In this document: piece by piece, positions 16,211 to 25,796 of the stretch
Position numbering within the stretch: position 1 is the stretch's first letter
Layout of the letters: every line of letters starts with the position of its first letter
NCBI GenBank assembly: GCA_015222055.1
Contig: JADFUR010000053.1
Coordinates: 1-43,856 of the forward strand
Origin: Bacteroidota bacterium
GTDB taxonomy: Bacteria; Bacteroidota; Bacteroidia; Bacteroidales; B39-G9
DNA: 43,856 nt
Reading direction: 5' to 3'
Translations under genes and position numbers: made by a program
The notes under the pieces: generated by a model
The model's database searches: none
What the model was told of the DNA's origin: nothing
Seen by the model: the letters and a program-made list of their open reading frames with translations, nothing else

Positions 16211-16236
16211 TAAATATTATATTTTATATCTGCAAA
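16205..16236 (-). promoter_or_regulatory. Promoter of the tetR-efflux operon
   Basis: On the minus strand TTTG (16236-16233), a 20-bp spacer and TATTTTTG (16212-16205) fit the Bacteroidetes -33/-7 consensus fully. It lies 47 bp before the tetR start and overlaps the candidate operator. Confidence 0.65.
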
Positions 16237-16397
16237 AAATCCAACCTTATAAACATATCTATTTCAACATTTAAGACTTATCACAAACAGGAAATTATTT
16301 TTAAATCATATTTTACACACCCGTATTAAAAAAACATTTAGAACTTATTCACAATTTATTGTTAATAAAACAAATTTCACAAACTTCATCTTTTAAG

Positions 16398-16405
16398 TAT
16401 ATTTG
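16398..16405 (+). promoter_or_regulatory. Possible -7 element for parE
   Basis: TATATTTG matches TAnnTTTG and lies 14 bp before the parE ATG. No clear -33 element is seen. If used, the leader would be only a few bases long. Confidence 0.4.
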
Positions 16406-16419
16406 CAAAAAACAATATT

Positions 16420-18252
16420 ATGCCATCAAATTATTCAGAAGAAACTATTCGCACGCTAGATTGGAAAGAACACATCAGGAGACGCCCCGGTATGTATATC
16501 GGAAAATTGGGAGATGGTTCTTCACGCGACGATGGTATTTACGTTCTAATTAAAGAAGTTTTCGACAACTCAATAGACGAGTTCATGATGGGTTTCGGGA
16601 AAAAAATCGATATTTCTATATCAGAAAATAAGGTTAATATCCGCGACTATGGTAGAGGAATACCTCTAGGAAAAGTTATTGATGTTGTTTCTAAAATGAA
16701 TACAGGAGCTAAATACGATTCAAAAGTATTTAAAAAATCTGTGGGACTAAATGGAGTTGGTATTAAGGCTGTAAATGCACTGTCATCATATTTTTGCATA
16801 AAAGCTTTTCGTGAAGGAAAAGTAAAAAGCGTTGAATTTTCCAAAGGAACAATTATTAAAGATAATCAACTTGAAGATACTAATGAAAAAGACGGAACAT
16901 TAGTTTCTTTTATTCCAGACATTATTTTATTTGGCAACTATCATTTTATTAGTGATTATGTTGAAACTCTAATTAAAAACTACACTTTCCTAAACTCTGG
17001 TCTTACAATTAATTTTAACGGAAAAAGTTTTTATTCAAAAAATGGCTTATTAGATTTATTGAACGAAAATATTAGTTCAGAAGGTCTTTATCCCATTATT
17101 CATTTAGTAGGTGAAGATATTGAGATTGCTTTAACCCACGGGAAACAGTATGGTGAAGAATACTACTCCTTTGTAAACGGGCAATTCACCACTCAGGGCG
17201 GAACGCATTTAATTGCTTTTAAGGAAGCTATTGTTAAAACAATTCGAGAATTTTACAATAAAAGTTTTGAACCTTCTGATATTCGCTCATCAATAAGTGC
17301 TGCTATTAGCATCAAAGTTGAAGAACCTATTTTCGAATCTCAGACAAAAACAAAACTCGGCTCAAAAGATATAGTTCCCGGAGGTATGTCTGTTCGTAAT
17401 TTTATTAATGATTTTATAAAAAAAGAACTCGATAATTTTTTACACAAAAACCACGATACTGCTGAAATACTACTAAAACGGATACATGAATCTGAAAAAG
17501 AAAGAAAAGCAATATCTGGCATTAAAAAACTTGCTAAAGACAGAGCAAAAAAAGCTAGTCTGCATAACAAAAAACTACGTGATTGCAGAACACATTACAA
17601 TTCAAAAGACGAAAGACGTCTTGAAACAACAATATTTATTACCGAGGGTGATTCTGCAAGTGGTTCAATTACAAAATCAAGAAACGTAACCACCCAAGCG
17701 GTTTTTAGTTTAAAAGGAAAACCTCTAAATTCGTACGGTCTTACAAAAAAAATAGTTTACGAAAACGAAGAATTTAATTTATTGCAAGCTGCCTTAAATA
17801 TTGAAGAAGGAATTGACAGCCTAAGATATAACAATGTAATAATTGCTACTGATGCAGATGTTGACGGTATGCACATACGTTTACTTTTAATAACTTTCTT
17901 TTTGCAATTTTTTCCTGATTTAATAAAAAATCGACATCTTTATATTTTACAAACACCTCTTTTCCGTGTTCGTAATAAAAGGCATACATACTATTGCTAT
18001 AGTGATGATGAAAAAGAAAACGCCATGAAAAAAACAGGTGCTAATCCAGAAATTACTCGATTTAAAGGTTTAGGTGAAATTTCTCCCGATGAATTTAAAA
18101 ATTTTATTGGTAAAGATATTCGCATTGAACCTGTAGTTATTAAACGTGATGATGACGTTCCCAAATTATTGTCATTTTATATGGGTAAAAACACTCCCGA
18201 GCGACAAACGTTTATTATCGATAATTTACGTATTGAAGAAGATGTAGCGTGA
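16420..18252 (+). CDS. parE: DNA topoisomerase IV subunit B
   Basis: ATPase subunit of topoisomerase IV, which decatenates daughter chromosomes. The GHKL ATPase domain shows [29 protein letters not shown] (Glu, Asn and Asp of the ATP site), [11 protein letters not shown] and [15 protein letters not shown]. The transducer domain follows. The TOPRIM domain has [15 protein letters not shown] near residue 405 and the metal-binding [15 protein letters not shown] near residue 480. The end ([18 protein letters not shown]) is typical. The length of 610 residues is that of the compact ParE type in Bacteroidota. parC follows after 182 bp on the same strand, which supports topoisomerase IV over gyrase. 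Confidence 0.93.
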   Translation: MPSNYSEETIRTLDWKEHIRRRPGMYIGKLGDGSSRDDGIYVLIKEVFDNSIDEFMMGFGKKIDISISENKVNIRDYGRGIPLGKVIDVVSKMNTGAKYDSKVFKKSVGLNGVGIKAVNALSSYFCIKAFREGKVKSVEFSKGTIIKDNQLEDTNEKDGTLVSFIPDIILFGNYHFISDYVETLIKNYTFLNSGLTINFNGKSFYSKNGLLDLLNENISSEGLYPIIHLVGEDIEIALTHGKQYGEEYYSFVNGQFTTQGGTHLIAFKEAIVKTIREFYNKSFEPSDIRSSISAAISIKVEEPIFESQTKTKLGSKDIVPGGMSVRNFINDFIKKELDNFLHKNHDTAEILLKRIHESEKERKAISGIKKLAKDRAKKASLHNKKLRDCRTHYNSKDERRLETTIFITEGDSASGSITKSRNVTTQAVFSLKGKPLNSYGLTKKIVYENEEFNLLQAALNIEEGIDSLRYNNVIIATDADVDGMHIRLLLITFFLQFFPDLIKNRHLYILQTPLFRVRNKRHTYYCYSDDEKENAMKKTGANPEITRFKGLGEISPDEFKNFIGKDIRIEPVVIKRDDDVPKLLSFYMGKNTPERQTFIIDNLRIEEDVA

Positions 18253-18283
18253 ACAAGTTGAAAGTTTTAGTTTTAGTTTTATG

Positions 18284-18418
18284 AACTTTTAACTTTACAA
18301 ACTTTATATAATTATGAGAATTGAAAATTTTGATGAACTTTACGAATTATCAATAAAAATTTCAAAATCACTTTCGGGCTTAATAAAAACTTTATAACTT
18401 TTAACTTTATAAACTTTA
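18284..18418. repeat. Imperfect 23-bp direct repeats around a 27-codon ORF, between parE and parC
   Basis: Two 23-bp copies (18284-18306 and 18396-18418), differing at one base, share the core AACTTTTAACTTTA. Between them a small ORF (18314-18397) could encode MRIENFDELYELSIKISKSL plus seven residues. Its start loosely recalls the N-terminus of four-helix-bundle proteins, but it is too short to name. It may be a remnant or chance. Confidence 0.5.
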
Positions 18419-18434
18419 AGAACTTTTAAACTAA

Positions 18435-21152
18435 ATGATGCAAGAGAATTCTGACAACATAAATAAAAATTCTTCAGAACAAGAAAACGAGAATCAAGAC
18501 AATCAAAACCAAACTGATAACATTTCCAGTGAGTTACAAAATATAATTCAAATTTCGGGAATGTATAAAGATTGGTTTCTTGATTACGCATCATACGTAA
18601 TTCTTGAACGTGCAGTACCACATCTAAACGATGGATTAAAACCCGTACAACGTCGTATTTTACATTCAATGAAAAAATTAGATGATGGCAGATATAATAA
18701 AGTTGCTAATATTATTGGTAACACAATGCAATATCACCCTCATGGTGACGCATCAATTGGCGACGCATTAGTTCAGCTCGGACAAAAAGATTTACTTGTA
18801 GACACTCAAGGTAACTGGGGAAATACTGCTACAGGAGACAGATCTGCTGCTCCTCGTTATATTGAAGCGAGGCTATCAAAATTTGCATTAGATGTAGTAT
18901 TTAATCCGAAAACTACCGAATGGAAGTCCTCTTACGATGGAAGAAATAAAGAACCCATTACTTTACCAATAAAATTTCCTTTGCTTCTTGCTCAAGGTGT
19001 TGAAGGTATTGCAGTTGGTTTGGCTTCAAAAATATTACCTCATAATTTTAACGAGTTAATAGATGCCTCGATAAACCATCTTACAGGAAAAGAATTTTGC
19101 CTTTATCCTGATTTTCCAACTGGTGGTTATGCCGATTTTTCAAAATATAATAATGGCATAAGGGGTGGATCCGTAAAGGTAAGAGCAAAAATATCAAAAG
19201 CAGATAATAAAACTTTAGTCGTTTCTGAATTGCCTTTTGCAAAAAACACATCCAATTTAATAGAATCTATTCTAAAAGCAAATGAGAAAGGAAAGATTAA
19301 AATTAAAAAAATTGACGACAACACTTCTGACAAAGTCGAAATTTTAATTCATCTTCAAAATGGCACATCACCAGATAAAACAATTGATGCTCTTTACGCT
19401 TTCACCGATTGTGAAATATCAATCTCGCCTAACTCATGTGTAATTTATGATAACAAACCTGTATTTTTGGGTGTAAATGAAATGTTGAAAAATTCAACTA
19501 AAAACACACTCAATCTTCTAAAAAAAGAACTCGAAATACGCAAAAATGAATTACTTGAAGCATGGCATCTATCTTCATTAGAGAAAATATTTATTGAGAA
19601 TAGAATTTATAACAATATTGAAGAATGCGAAACATGGAAGTCTGTTATAGACACAATTGATAAGGGTTTAAACCCATTCAAAGAATTATTTAAACGAAGA
19701 ATTACACAAGAAGATATTGTTCATTTAACAGAAATAAAAATTAAGCGTATATCAAAATACGATTCAAAAAAAGCAGACGAATACATTAAAAATATTGAAG
19801 AAGAGATTAAAGAAGTTGATAATTATTTAAATAATATTATTGATTACACAATTAATTATTTTAAACAAATAAAGAAAAAATTCGGAAAAGGAAGAGAAAG
19901 AAAAACAGAAATAAGAACTTTTGAAACGATTATTGCTTCAAAAGTTGTTGAAGCAAATGAAAAATTATTTGTTAACCGAAAGGAAGGATTTCTTGGGACA
20001 TCGCTTAAGAAAGACGAATTTGTATGCAACTGTTCAGATATTGATGATATTATTATTATTCTCAAAAACGGCGATTATTTAATCACAAAAGTAGCCGATA
20101 AATCGTTTGTTGGAAAAGACATAATACATGTAAATGTATTTAAGAAAAACGACGACAGAACAATTTATAATGCCATTTACCGTGATGGTAAAAATGGTGT
20201 TATTATGATGAAACGTTTCGCAATTAAAGGACTTACCCGCGACAAAGAGTATAATTTAACAAAAGGTACAGAGGACTCAAAAATTTTATACTTTAGTGTT
20301 AATCCTAATGGCGAAGCTGAAACCGTTAAAGTAAATTTAAAACCAAAACCAAAACTCAAAAAACTAATAATTGAAATTGATTTTAGTTTGCTTGCCATAA
20401 AAGGACGTAGCTCGATAGGTAACATCTTAACAAAACATCAGGTTCACAAAATTAGTCTTAAAGAAAAAGGTTTTTCCACACTCGGTGGTCGAAAAATTTG
20501 GTTTGACGAAGCAGTCTTAAGACTTAATTCAGATGAACGAGGTAAATATCTTGGCGAATTCTTAAGTGATGATAAAATTTTAGTTATTTGCAAAACCGGA
20601 ATATATAAATTACACAACTTTGATCTTTCTAACCATTTTGAAGACGATATTCTTATTATTGAAAAATTTAATCCTGAAAAAATATTTTCTTGTGTCTATT
20701 TTAATGCAGAATATAATTTTTATTATTTAAAACGTTTCGATATTGAAGTAAGCGACAAGATGAATAGTTTTATTGGAGAAAATTCCAATTCCAAAATGAT
20801 AACTTTGTCTGACGATAAATATCCGAGAATTGAAGTTGTTTTTGGCGGTGAAAATGACAATCACGAAAACGAAATAATTAATGTTGAAGAATTCATAGGC
20901 ATTAAAAGTTACAAAGCAAAAGGAAAACGAATATCAGCATATGATATAAAAAAAATAAAAACTCTCGACCCAATTATAAAAGAAGAGGAAATTGAAGAAG
21001 AAGAACCGTTGAAAGAAGAAATTTTGGAAGAAACAGATTCCTTTGAAAAGGATAACATTGAAAAGAATGACGAAAAAGATGATGCAAAAAAATCAGCAAT
21101 AAAAGGAATTATTCCTGATGATGATGATTCCCAAATGTCGTTTAACATATAA
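18435..21152 (+). CDS. parC: DNA topoisomerase IV subunit A
   Basis: Cleavage and religation subunit of topoisomerase IV. A low-complexity N-terminal extension (Asn/Gln/Glu rich, residues 1-35) precedes the winged-helix domain with LNDGLKPVQRRILHSMKKL. HPHGDASIGDALVQLGQ corresponds to the quinolone-contact region. The catalytic Tyr is Y142 in RSAAPRYIEARLSKFA. The tower and coiled-coil regions follow to about residue 480. The C-terminal beta-propeller region (about residues 500-840) lacks a readable GyrA box, consistent with ParC. The tail from about residue 850 is strongly acidic (EEEIEEEEPLKEEILEE). Total length is 905 residues. Two ATG codons in tandem open the gene; I took the first. Confidence 0.92.
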   Translation: MMQENSDNINKNSSEQENENQDNQNQTDNISSELQNIIQISGMYKDWFLDYASYVILERAVPHLNDGLKPVQRRILHSMKKLDDGRYNKVANIIGNTMQYHPHGDASIGDALVQLGQKDLLVDTQGNWGNTATGDRSAAPRYIEARLSKFALDVVFNPKTTEWKSSYDGRNKEPITLPIKFPLLLAQGVEGIAVGLASKILPHNFNELIDASINHLTGKEFCLYPDFPTGGYADFSKYNNGIRGGSVKVRAKISKADNKTLVVSELPFAKNTSNLIESILKANEKGKIKIKKIDDNTSDKVEILIHLQNGTSPDKTIDALYAFTDCEISISPNSCVIYDNKPVFLGVNEMLKNSTKNTLNLLKKELEIRKNELLEAWHLSSLEKIFIENRIYNNIEECETWKSVIDTIDKGLNPFKELFKRRITQEDIVHLTEIKIKRISKYDSKKADEYIKNIEEEIKEVDNYLNNIIDYTINYFKQIKKKFGKGRERKTEIRTFETIIASKVVEANEKLFVNRKEGFLGTSLKKDEFVCNCSDIDDIIIILKNGDYLITKVADKSFVGKDIIHVNVFKKNDDRTIYNAIYRDGKNGVIMMKRFAIKGLTRDKEYNLTKGTEDSKILYFSVNPNGEAETVKVNLKPKPKLKKLIIEIDFSLLAIKGRSSIGNILTKHQVHKISLKEKGFSTLGGRKIWFDEAVLRLNSDERGKYLGEFLSDDKILVICKTGIYKLHNFDLSNHFEDDILIIEKFNPEKIFSCVYFNAEYNFYYLKRFDIEVSDKMNSFIGENSNSKMITLSDDKYPRIEVVFGGENDNHENEIINVEEFIGIKSYKAKGKRISAYDIKKIKTLDPIIKEEEIEEEEPLKEEILEETDSFEKDNIEKNDEKDDAKKSAIKGIIPDDDDSQMSFNI

Positions 21153-21295
21153 TTTTATTCTAATCAGAAAACGCATGAAAATTATTATTTAAAAACCTGT
21201 CAAAAATATACTATTATATTTTTGCTTATACTTTGATAAAATTATTAACATTATTATTTTTGATAAAAACATATCTTTAATTAAAATTTATTTGT

Positions 21296-22327
21296 GTGAA
21301 AAATTTCAAAAGTTTTGCCAGTGACAATAATTCAGGAGTACATCCTGAAATTCTTAAAGCAATTATTGAAGCAAATACAGGTCATTCTATTGCATATGGC
21401 GACGACTATTATACAGAAGCTGCAATAAAAAAATTTAAAGCATTATTAGGTAATAATATTGATGTATATTTTGTTTTTAATGGCACTGGTGCAAATGTTA
21501 CTGCTTTAAGCACAATCACAAACTCATATAATTCAATTATTTGTGCAGAAACAGCCCATATTAATGTTGATGAATGCGGGGCTCCTGAAAAAATTACGGG
21601 TTGCAAAATTATTCCCGTACATACAAACAACGGCAAAATCACTGTTGATTTAATTAAACAACATGTTAAAGGATTTGGTTTTGAGCATCACTCTCAGCCA
21701 AAAGTTATTTCAATTACCCAGTCAACAGAGTTGGGAACTGTTTACACACCTGAAGAGATAAAAGAAATAACTTCTTTTGCACATAAAAACAACATGTTCG
21801 TTCACGTTGACGGTGCAAGAATTTGCAATGCCGCTGCAAGCTTAAATTTAAATTTAAAAGACATTACTACTGACGTTGATATTGATGTGTTATCTTTTGG
21901 TGGAACTAAAAACGGAATGATGTATGGAGAAGCAGTAATCTTCTTCAATAAAAATATTGCAAATAATTATAAGTATGTTCGCAAACAATCGACCCAGCTT
22001 ACTTCAAAAATGAGATATATTTCTGCTCAGTTTGAGGCTTTACTTTCAAATAATATTTGGCTAAAAAATGCTGAAAATTCCAACAAGATGGCAAAATTAT
22101 TATTCGAAAAAATTAAAGATATTCCTAAAATTCAAATAACTCAAAAAGTTGAGACCAATGGTATTTTTGCAATAATTCCTGAAAAATACATATCCATAAT
22201 TCAAAAAAAATATTTCTTTTACATTTGGGATGAAGATAAATCGGAAATTAGATGGATGACTTCTTATGATACAACCGAACAAGATATTGATAATTTTAGT
22301 TCATTTTTGCATAACGTTATTGTTTAA
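21296..22327 (+). CDS. ltaE: Low-specificity L-threonine aldolase
   Basis: PLP enzyme that splits threonine (and allo-threonine) to glycine and acetaldehyde. The N-terminus KSFASDNNSGVHPEILKAII is typical, followed by GDDYYTEAAIKKFKALLG and a glycine-rich PLP phosphate site (VFNGTGANVTALST). A catalytic-site His lies in AETAHINVDECGAPEKITG. The PLP-binding Asp is in FVHVDGARICNAAAS and the Schiff-base Lys in VLSFGGTKNGMMYGEAV. The length of 343 residues is normal. The start is GTG at 21296: the frame has no ATG that preserves the conserved N-terminus. The gene stands between parC and a terminator, so it is probably monocistronic. Threonine cleavage fits the amino-acid catabolic genes that follow. 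Confidence 0.92.
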   Translation: MKNFKSFASDNNSGVHPEILKAIIEANTGHSIAYGDDYYTEAAIKKFKALLGNNIDVYFVFNGTGANVTALSTITNSYNSIICAETAHINVDECGAPEKITGCKIIPVHTNNGKITVDLIKQHVKGFGFEHHSQPKVISITQSTELGTVYTPEEIKEITSFAHKNNMFVHVDGARICNAAASLNLNLKDITTDVDIDVLSFGGTKNGMMYGEAVIFFNKNIANNYKYVRKQSTQLTSKMRYISAQFEALLSNNIWLKNAENSNKMAKLLFEKIKDIPKIQITQKVETNGIFAIIPEKYISIIQKKYFFYIWDEDKSEIRWMTSYDTTEQDIDNFSSFLHNVIV

Positions 22328-22396
22328 AAAAAAATCAACATAAAAGGTTAACACAAATTTTTTATATGTTAATCCCTATTTCTCAACAAAAAACTC

Positions 22397-22432
22397 AAGA
22401 AAAAGCTGCTAACATGTAGCTTTTTCTTTTTT
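22397..22432 (+). terminator. Rho-independent terminator after threonine aldolase
   Basis: 11-bp arms, AAGAAAAAGCT (22397-22407) and AGCTTTTTCTT (22418-22428), around a 10-nt loop, running into a T stretch. It separates ltaE from the pruA promoter. Confidence 0.8.
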
Positions 22433-22495
22433 AACAAGCCCTTCAAACCAATAATCTAAAAATAAAAAAAATAAATTAATATTAATTCAAAATAC

Positions 22496-22526
22496 TTTGC
22501 TGAATTTTAAAATAATATTAATTTTG
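22496..22526 (+). promoter_or_regulatory. Near-perfect Bacteroidetes promoter for the pruA-ALDH-hydA operon
   Basis: TTTG at 22496-22499, a 19-bp spacer, then TAATTTTG at 22519-22526. Both elements match the -33 TTTG and -7 TAnnTTTG consensus exactly. The leader to the pruA ATG would be about 45-50 bases. Confidence 0.75.
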
Positions 22527-22530
22527 TTAC

Positions 22531-22560
22531 CGTTATGCTCAAAAAAACATAACGCTTTTT
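22531..22560 (+). promoter_or_regulatory. Leader hairpin with T run before pruA (possible attenuator)
   Basis: CGTTATG (22531-22537) pairs with CATAACG (22548-22554), followed by CTTTTT. It would be at the very 5' end of the transcript. It might act as an attenuator or as a 5'-protective stem; the short stem makes termination uncertain. Confidence 0.35.
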
Positions 22561-22578
22561 AACTAAAAAAATGAAACT

Positions 22579-24204
22579 ATGAATAATCTAATCTATAAGC
22601 TAAGGAAACCGGAAAATGAAACTGTTATATCTTTTGATAAAAACACAGAAGAACGCAGACTATTGTTAGAAGAAATACAAAGGCAAAGCAATACTATTAT
22701 TGATATTCCATTAATAATAGGAGGAAAGGAAATAAAAACAGGAGATATAGGAAATGTTGTAATGCCACACAATCATTCTCATGTATTAGCCACTTACCAC
22801 AAAGCTTCTGAAAAAGAAATAAAACTAGCTATAAATGCAGCAAAAGAAGCAAAAAAAGAATGGATGTCACTTTCTTGGATGGATAGAATCTCAGTTATGT
22901 TAAAGGCTGCAGAATTAATTACAAGCAAATACAGATATCTTTTAGATGCTTCAACTATGCTTGGTCAATCAAAAAACCCATATCAGGCTGAAATTGATGC
23001 TGTTTGTGAGACAGCAGATTTCTTAAGATTTAACTCATATTTTCTTTCACAAGTATATAACGATCAACCATTTTCATCTGAAAATCAATTAAATTACACT
23101 GAATACAGACCTCTTGAAGGATTTGTTTTTGCAGTAACACCTTTTAACTTCACATCAATTGCTTCAAATTTAAACATGGCAGTTGCATTAATGGGCAACA
23201 CATTAGTGTGGAAACCATCAACTACGTCACTTTTATCAAATTACTACCTAATGAAAATTTTTAAAGAGGCTGGATTACCTGATGGGGTAATAAATTTTGT
23301 TCCAGGAAAAGGTTCTATCATTGGAGAAATAGTATTGTCCGATAAAGATTTGGGAGGCATTCACTTTACTGGTTCAACAAAAACGTTCAACTCCTTACAG
23401 AAACAGGTTAGCAATAATTTAGAAACATATAAATCATATCCAAAAATAATTGGAGAAACCGGAGGCAAAAATTTCATTTTTGTTCACGAAACAGCAGAGT
23501 CTAAAGAAGTTTCAACAGCAATAATTAGAGGAGCTTTTGAATTTCAAGGACAAAAATGTTCTGCTGCTTCAAGAGCTTATATTCCAAAAACATTGTGGCC
23601 TAAAATAAAAGAACTCTTAATAGAATCTATTAGTAAAATAAAACTTGGAGATATTAATGATTTCAGCAACTTTATGAATGCCGTAATAGATAAAACTTCA
23701 TTTGACAATATTATGTCACATATCAACTATGCAAAAGAATCCAAAGAAGCGGAAGTTATTATTGGTGGCAAAGGAGACAAATCAAAGGGCTATTACATTG
23801 AACCAACGGTTATATTAACAAGTAATCCTCATTTCAAAACAATGGAAGAGGAAATATTCGGTCCTGTAATTACAATATATATATATAATAACTCCGATTA
23901 CGAAGAGACATTAAAAATTTGCGATACCACCTCTAAATATGCACTAACCGGATCAATCTTTTCAAAAAATAAAGAAGCAATAAAAAAAGCTTATGAAATA
24001 TTACGCTATGCAGCTGGCAATTTTTACATTAATGATAAACCAACTGGTGCCGTAGTAGGTCAACAACCATTTGGAGGAGCCCGCTCATCAGGAACAAATG
24101 ACAAAGCTGGGAGTTATATAAATCTTTTAAGATGGACAAGCCCAAGAGTTGTAAAAGAGACTTTTGTCCCAGCAACTTGCTTCAAATATAAATACATGGA
24201 ATAA
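22579..24204 (+). CDS. pruA: L-glutamate gamma-semialdehyde (1-pyrroline-5-carboxylate) dehydrogenase
   Basis: Oxidises glutamate semialdehyde to glutamate with NAD+, the last step of proline breakdown. The long N-terminal part (KLRKPENETVISFDKNTEER, IPLIIGGKEIKTGD) and the 541-residue length fit the stand-alone mitochondrial-type enzyme rather than bacterial PutA. The Rossmann region shows FAVTPFNFTSIASNLNMAVA and HFTGSTKTFNSL. The general base is E293 in KIIGETGGKNF and the nucleophile C327 in FQGQKCSAASRAYI. The end PTGAVVGQQPFGGARSSGTN is characteristic. It opens a tight plus-strand run: the next dehydrogenase starts 18 bp after its stop. No proline dehydrogenase gene is seen in the window. 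Confidence 0.92.
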   Translation: MNNLIYKLRKPENETVISFDKNTEERRLLLEEIQRQSNTIIDIPLIIGGKEIKTGDIGNVVMPHNHSHVLATYHKASEKEIKLAINAAKEAKKEWMSLSWMDRISVMLKAAELITSKYRYLLDASTMLGQSKNPYQAEIDAVCETADFLRFNSYFLSQVYNDQPFSSENQLNYTEYRPLEGFVFAVTPFNFTSIASNLNMAVALMGNTLVWKPSTTSLLSNYYLMKIFKEAGLPDGVINFVPGKGSIIGEIVLSDKDLGGIHFTGSTKTFNSLQKQVSNNLETYKSYPKIIGETGGKNFIFVHETAESKEVSTAIIRGAFEFQGQKCSAASRAYIPKTLWPKIKELLIESISKIKLGDINDFSNFMNAVIDKTSFDNIMSHINYAKESKEAEVIIGGKGDKSKGYYIEPTVILTSNPHFKTMEEEIFGPVITIYIYNNSDYEETLKICDTTSKYALTGSIFSKNKEAIKKAYEILRYAAGNFYINDKPTGAVVGQQPFGGARSSGTNDKAGSYINLLRWTSPRVVKETFVPATCFKYKYME

Positions 24205-24222
24205 TAATTAAAACTTAAAAAA

Positions 24223-25776
24223 ATGACACAAGAACAAATCCTTAATATAAAAAAGACACTGAAAGAACTTGGAATATCAGAAATTAACAATGGTGTTTGC
24301 ACAGGAACTGAGTGGATTGAAACAGATGGTGAAATTGTAGATTCCATCTCACCAATTTCTGGAGAGCCAATTGCGAAAATAAAACAAGGCACTTGGGAAA
24401 ACTACGAAACTGTAATGAGTAAAGCTCAAGAAGCATTCAAAACATGGAGAATGGTACCTGCACCAAAAAGAGGAGATATAGTTCGTCAAATAGGAATGAA
24501 ATTAAGAGAAAAAAAAGAAGCTCTTGGAATGTTGGTAACTCTTGAAGTTGGCAAGATATATCAAGAAGGACTGGGTGAAGTACAAGAAATGATTGATGTT
24601 TCTGATTATTCATTAGGTCTTTCACGTCAATTGTGGGGTTACACAATGCATTCAGAAAGGCCAAACCACAGGATGTATGACCAATACCACCCACTTGGTG
24701 TTATCGGAATTATTTCTGCTTTTAATTTCCCCGTTGCAGTTTGGGCTTGGAATGCAATGGTTGCATTAACTTGTGGAAATGTTGTTATATGGAAACCTTC
24801 ATCAAAAAGTTTTTTAAGTGCAATAGCAGTACATAATATTATTTCGGATGTTCTTAAACAAAACGAGGTACCCGAAGGCGTTGTAAATTTAATCGCATCA
24901 AGTTCTAAATATATCGGAGATGATTTTCTGGCAGATAATCGTTTACCATTAATTTCTTGTACCGGATCAACAAAAGTTGGAAAAAAAGTAGGTCGAATTG
25001 TAGGCGAAAGACTCGGGAAAAGCATTCTTGAACTTGGAGGAAACAATGCCATCATTATTACAGCCGATGCAGATATCAAAATGGCATTAAGTGCTACTTT
25101 ATTTGGTGCCGTTGGCACATGTGGACAACGATGTACTTCAACACGCCGATTAATAATACACGAATCTATTTATGAAAATTTTAAAAACAAATTAATACAA
25201 GCCTACAAACAAATACGAATAGGCAATCCTTTGGATCCTGAAACCCTTGTTGGACCAATGATTGACGGGGGAGCCGTGTCTATGTTTTTAGATGCAGTTG
25301 AAGCTGTTAAAAAAGAAGGCGGTAAAATTTTATATGGCGGTAAAAAAATTCAAAATCAAGATTGCAAATCCACTAATTATGTTATACCTTGCATCGCTGA
25401 AATAAAAAATAATTTTGAGATTGTACAAAACGAAACCTTTGCACCATTGCTGTATTTGATGAAATATAACACAATAGAAGAAGCTATTGCAATACATAAT
25501 AATGTAAAACAAGGCTTGTCCTCATCTATTTTTTCAACAAATATTTATGAAACTGAGAGATTTTTGTCTCACGAAGGTTCTGATTGTGGAATTGCGAATG
25601 TTAATATTGGTACTTCAGGAGCAGAAATAGGTGGAGCTTTTGGAGGCGAAAAAGATACTGGCGGTGGTCGAGAATCTGGTTCTGATGCTTGGAAAGCATA
25701 TATGAGAAGACAAACCAATACAATTAATTATAGCAAAGAATTGCCATTTGCACAGGGCATAAAATTTATTTTATAA
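24223..25776 (+). CDS. ALDH7-family aldehyde dehydrogenase (alpha-aminoadipic semialdehyde/piperideine-6-carboxylate type)
   Basis: NAD-dependent aldehyde dehydrogenase of the antiquitin group, known for oxidising alpha-aminoadipic semialdehyde in lysine degradation. NAD-site motifs include GVIGIISAFNFPVAVWAWNA, WKPSSKSFLSA and SCTGSTKVGKKVG. The general base is E270 in ILELGGNNAIII, and the nucleophile C304 in GTCGQRCTSTRRLI, both in the form typical of ALDH7. The late GAFGGEKDTGGGRESGSDAW is also characteristic. The length of 517 residues is normal. It lies 18 bp after pruA and 20 bp before hydA, so all three are probably cotranscribed. Substrate assignment rests on family only. Confidence 0.9.
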   Translation: MTQEQILNIKKTLKELGISEINNGVCTGTEWIETDGEIVDSISPISGEPIAKIKQGTWENYETVMSKAQEAFKTWRMVPAPKRGDIVRQIGMKLREKKEALGMLVTLEVGKIYQEGLGEVQEMIDVSDYSLGLSRQLWGYTMHSERPNHRMYDQYHPLGVIGIISAFNFPVAVWAWNAMVALTCGNVVIWKPSSKSFLSAIAVHNIISDVLKQNEVPEGVVNLIASSSKYIGDDFLADNRLPLISCTGSTKVGKKVGRIVGERLGKSILELGGNNAIIITADADIKMALSATLFGAVGTCGQRCTSTRRLIIHESIYENFKNKLIQAYKQIRIGNPLDPETLVGPMIDGGAVSMFLDAVEAVKKEGGKILYGGKKIQNQDCKSTNYVIPCIAEIKNNFEIVQNETFAPLLYLMKYNTIEEAIAIHNNVKQGLSSSIFSTNIYETERFLSHEGSDCGIANVNIGTSGAEIGGAFGGEKDTGGGRESGSDAWKAYMRRQTNTINYSKELPFAQGIKFIL

Positions 25777-25796
25777 TTTTTTTAACATTATTTATA

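Noticed and set aside
24639-25118. Minus-strand ORF of 159 codons opposite the ALDH7 gene
   Set aside because: It is an antisense shadow of a well-conserved enzyme gene with no start context or family signature.
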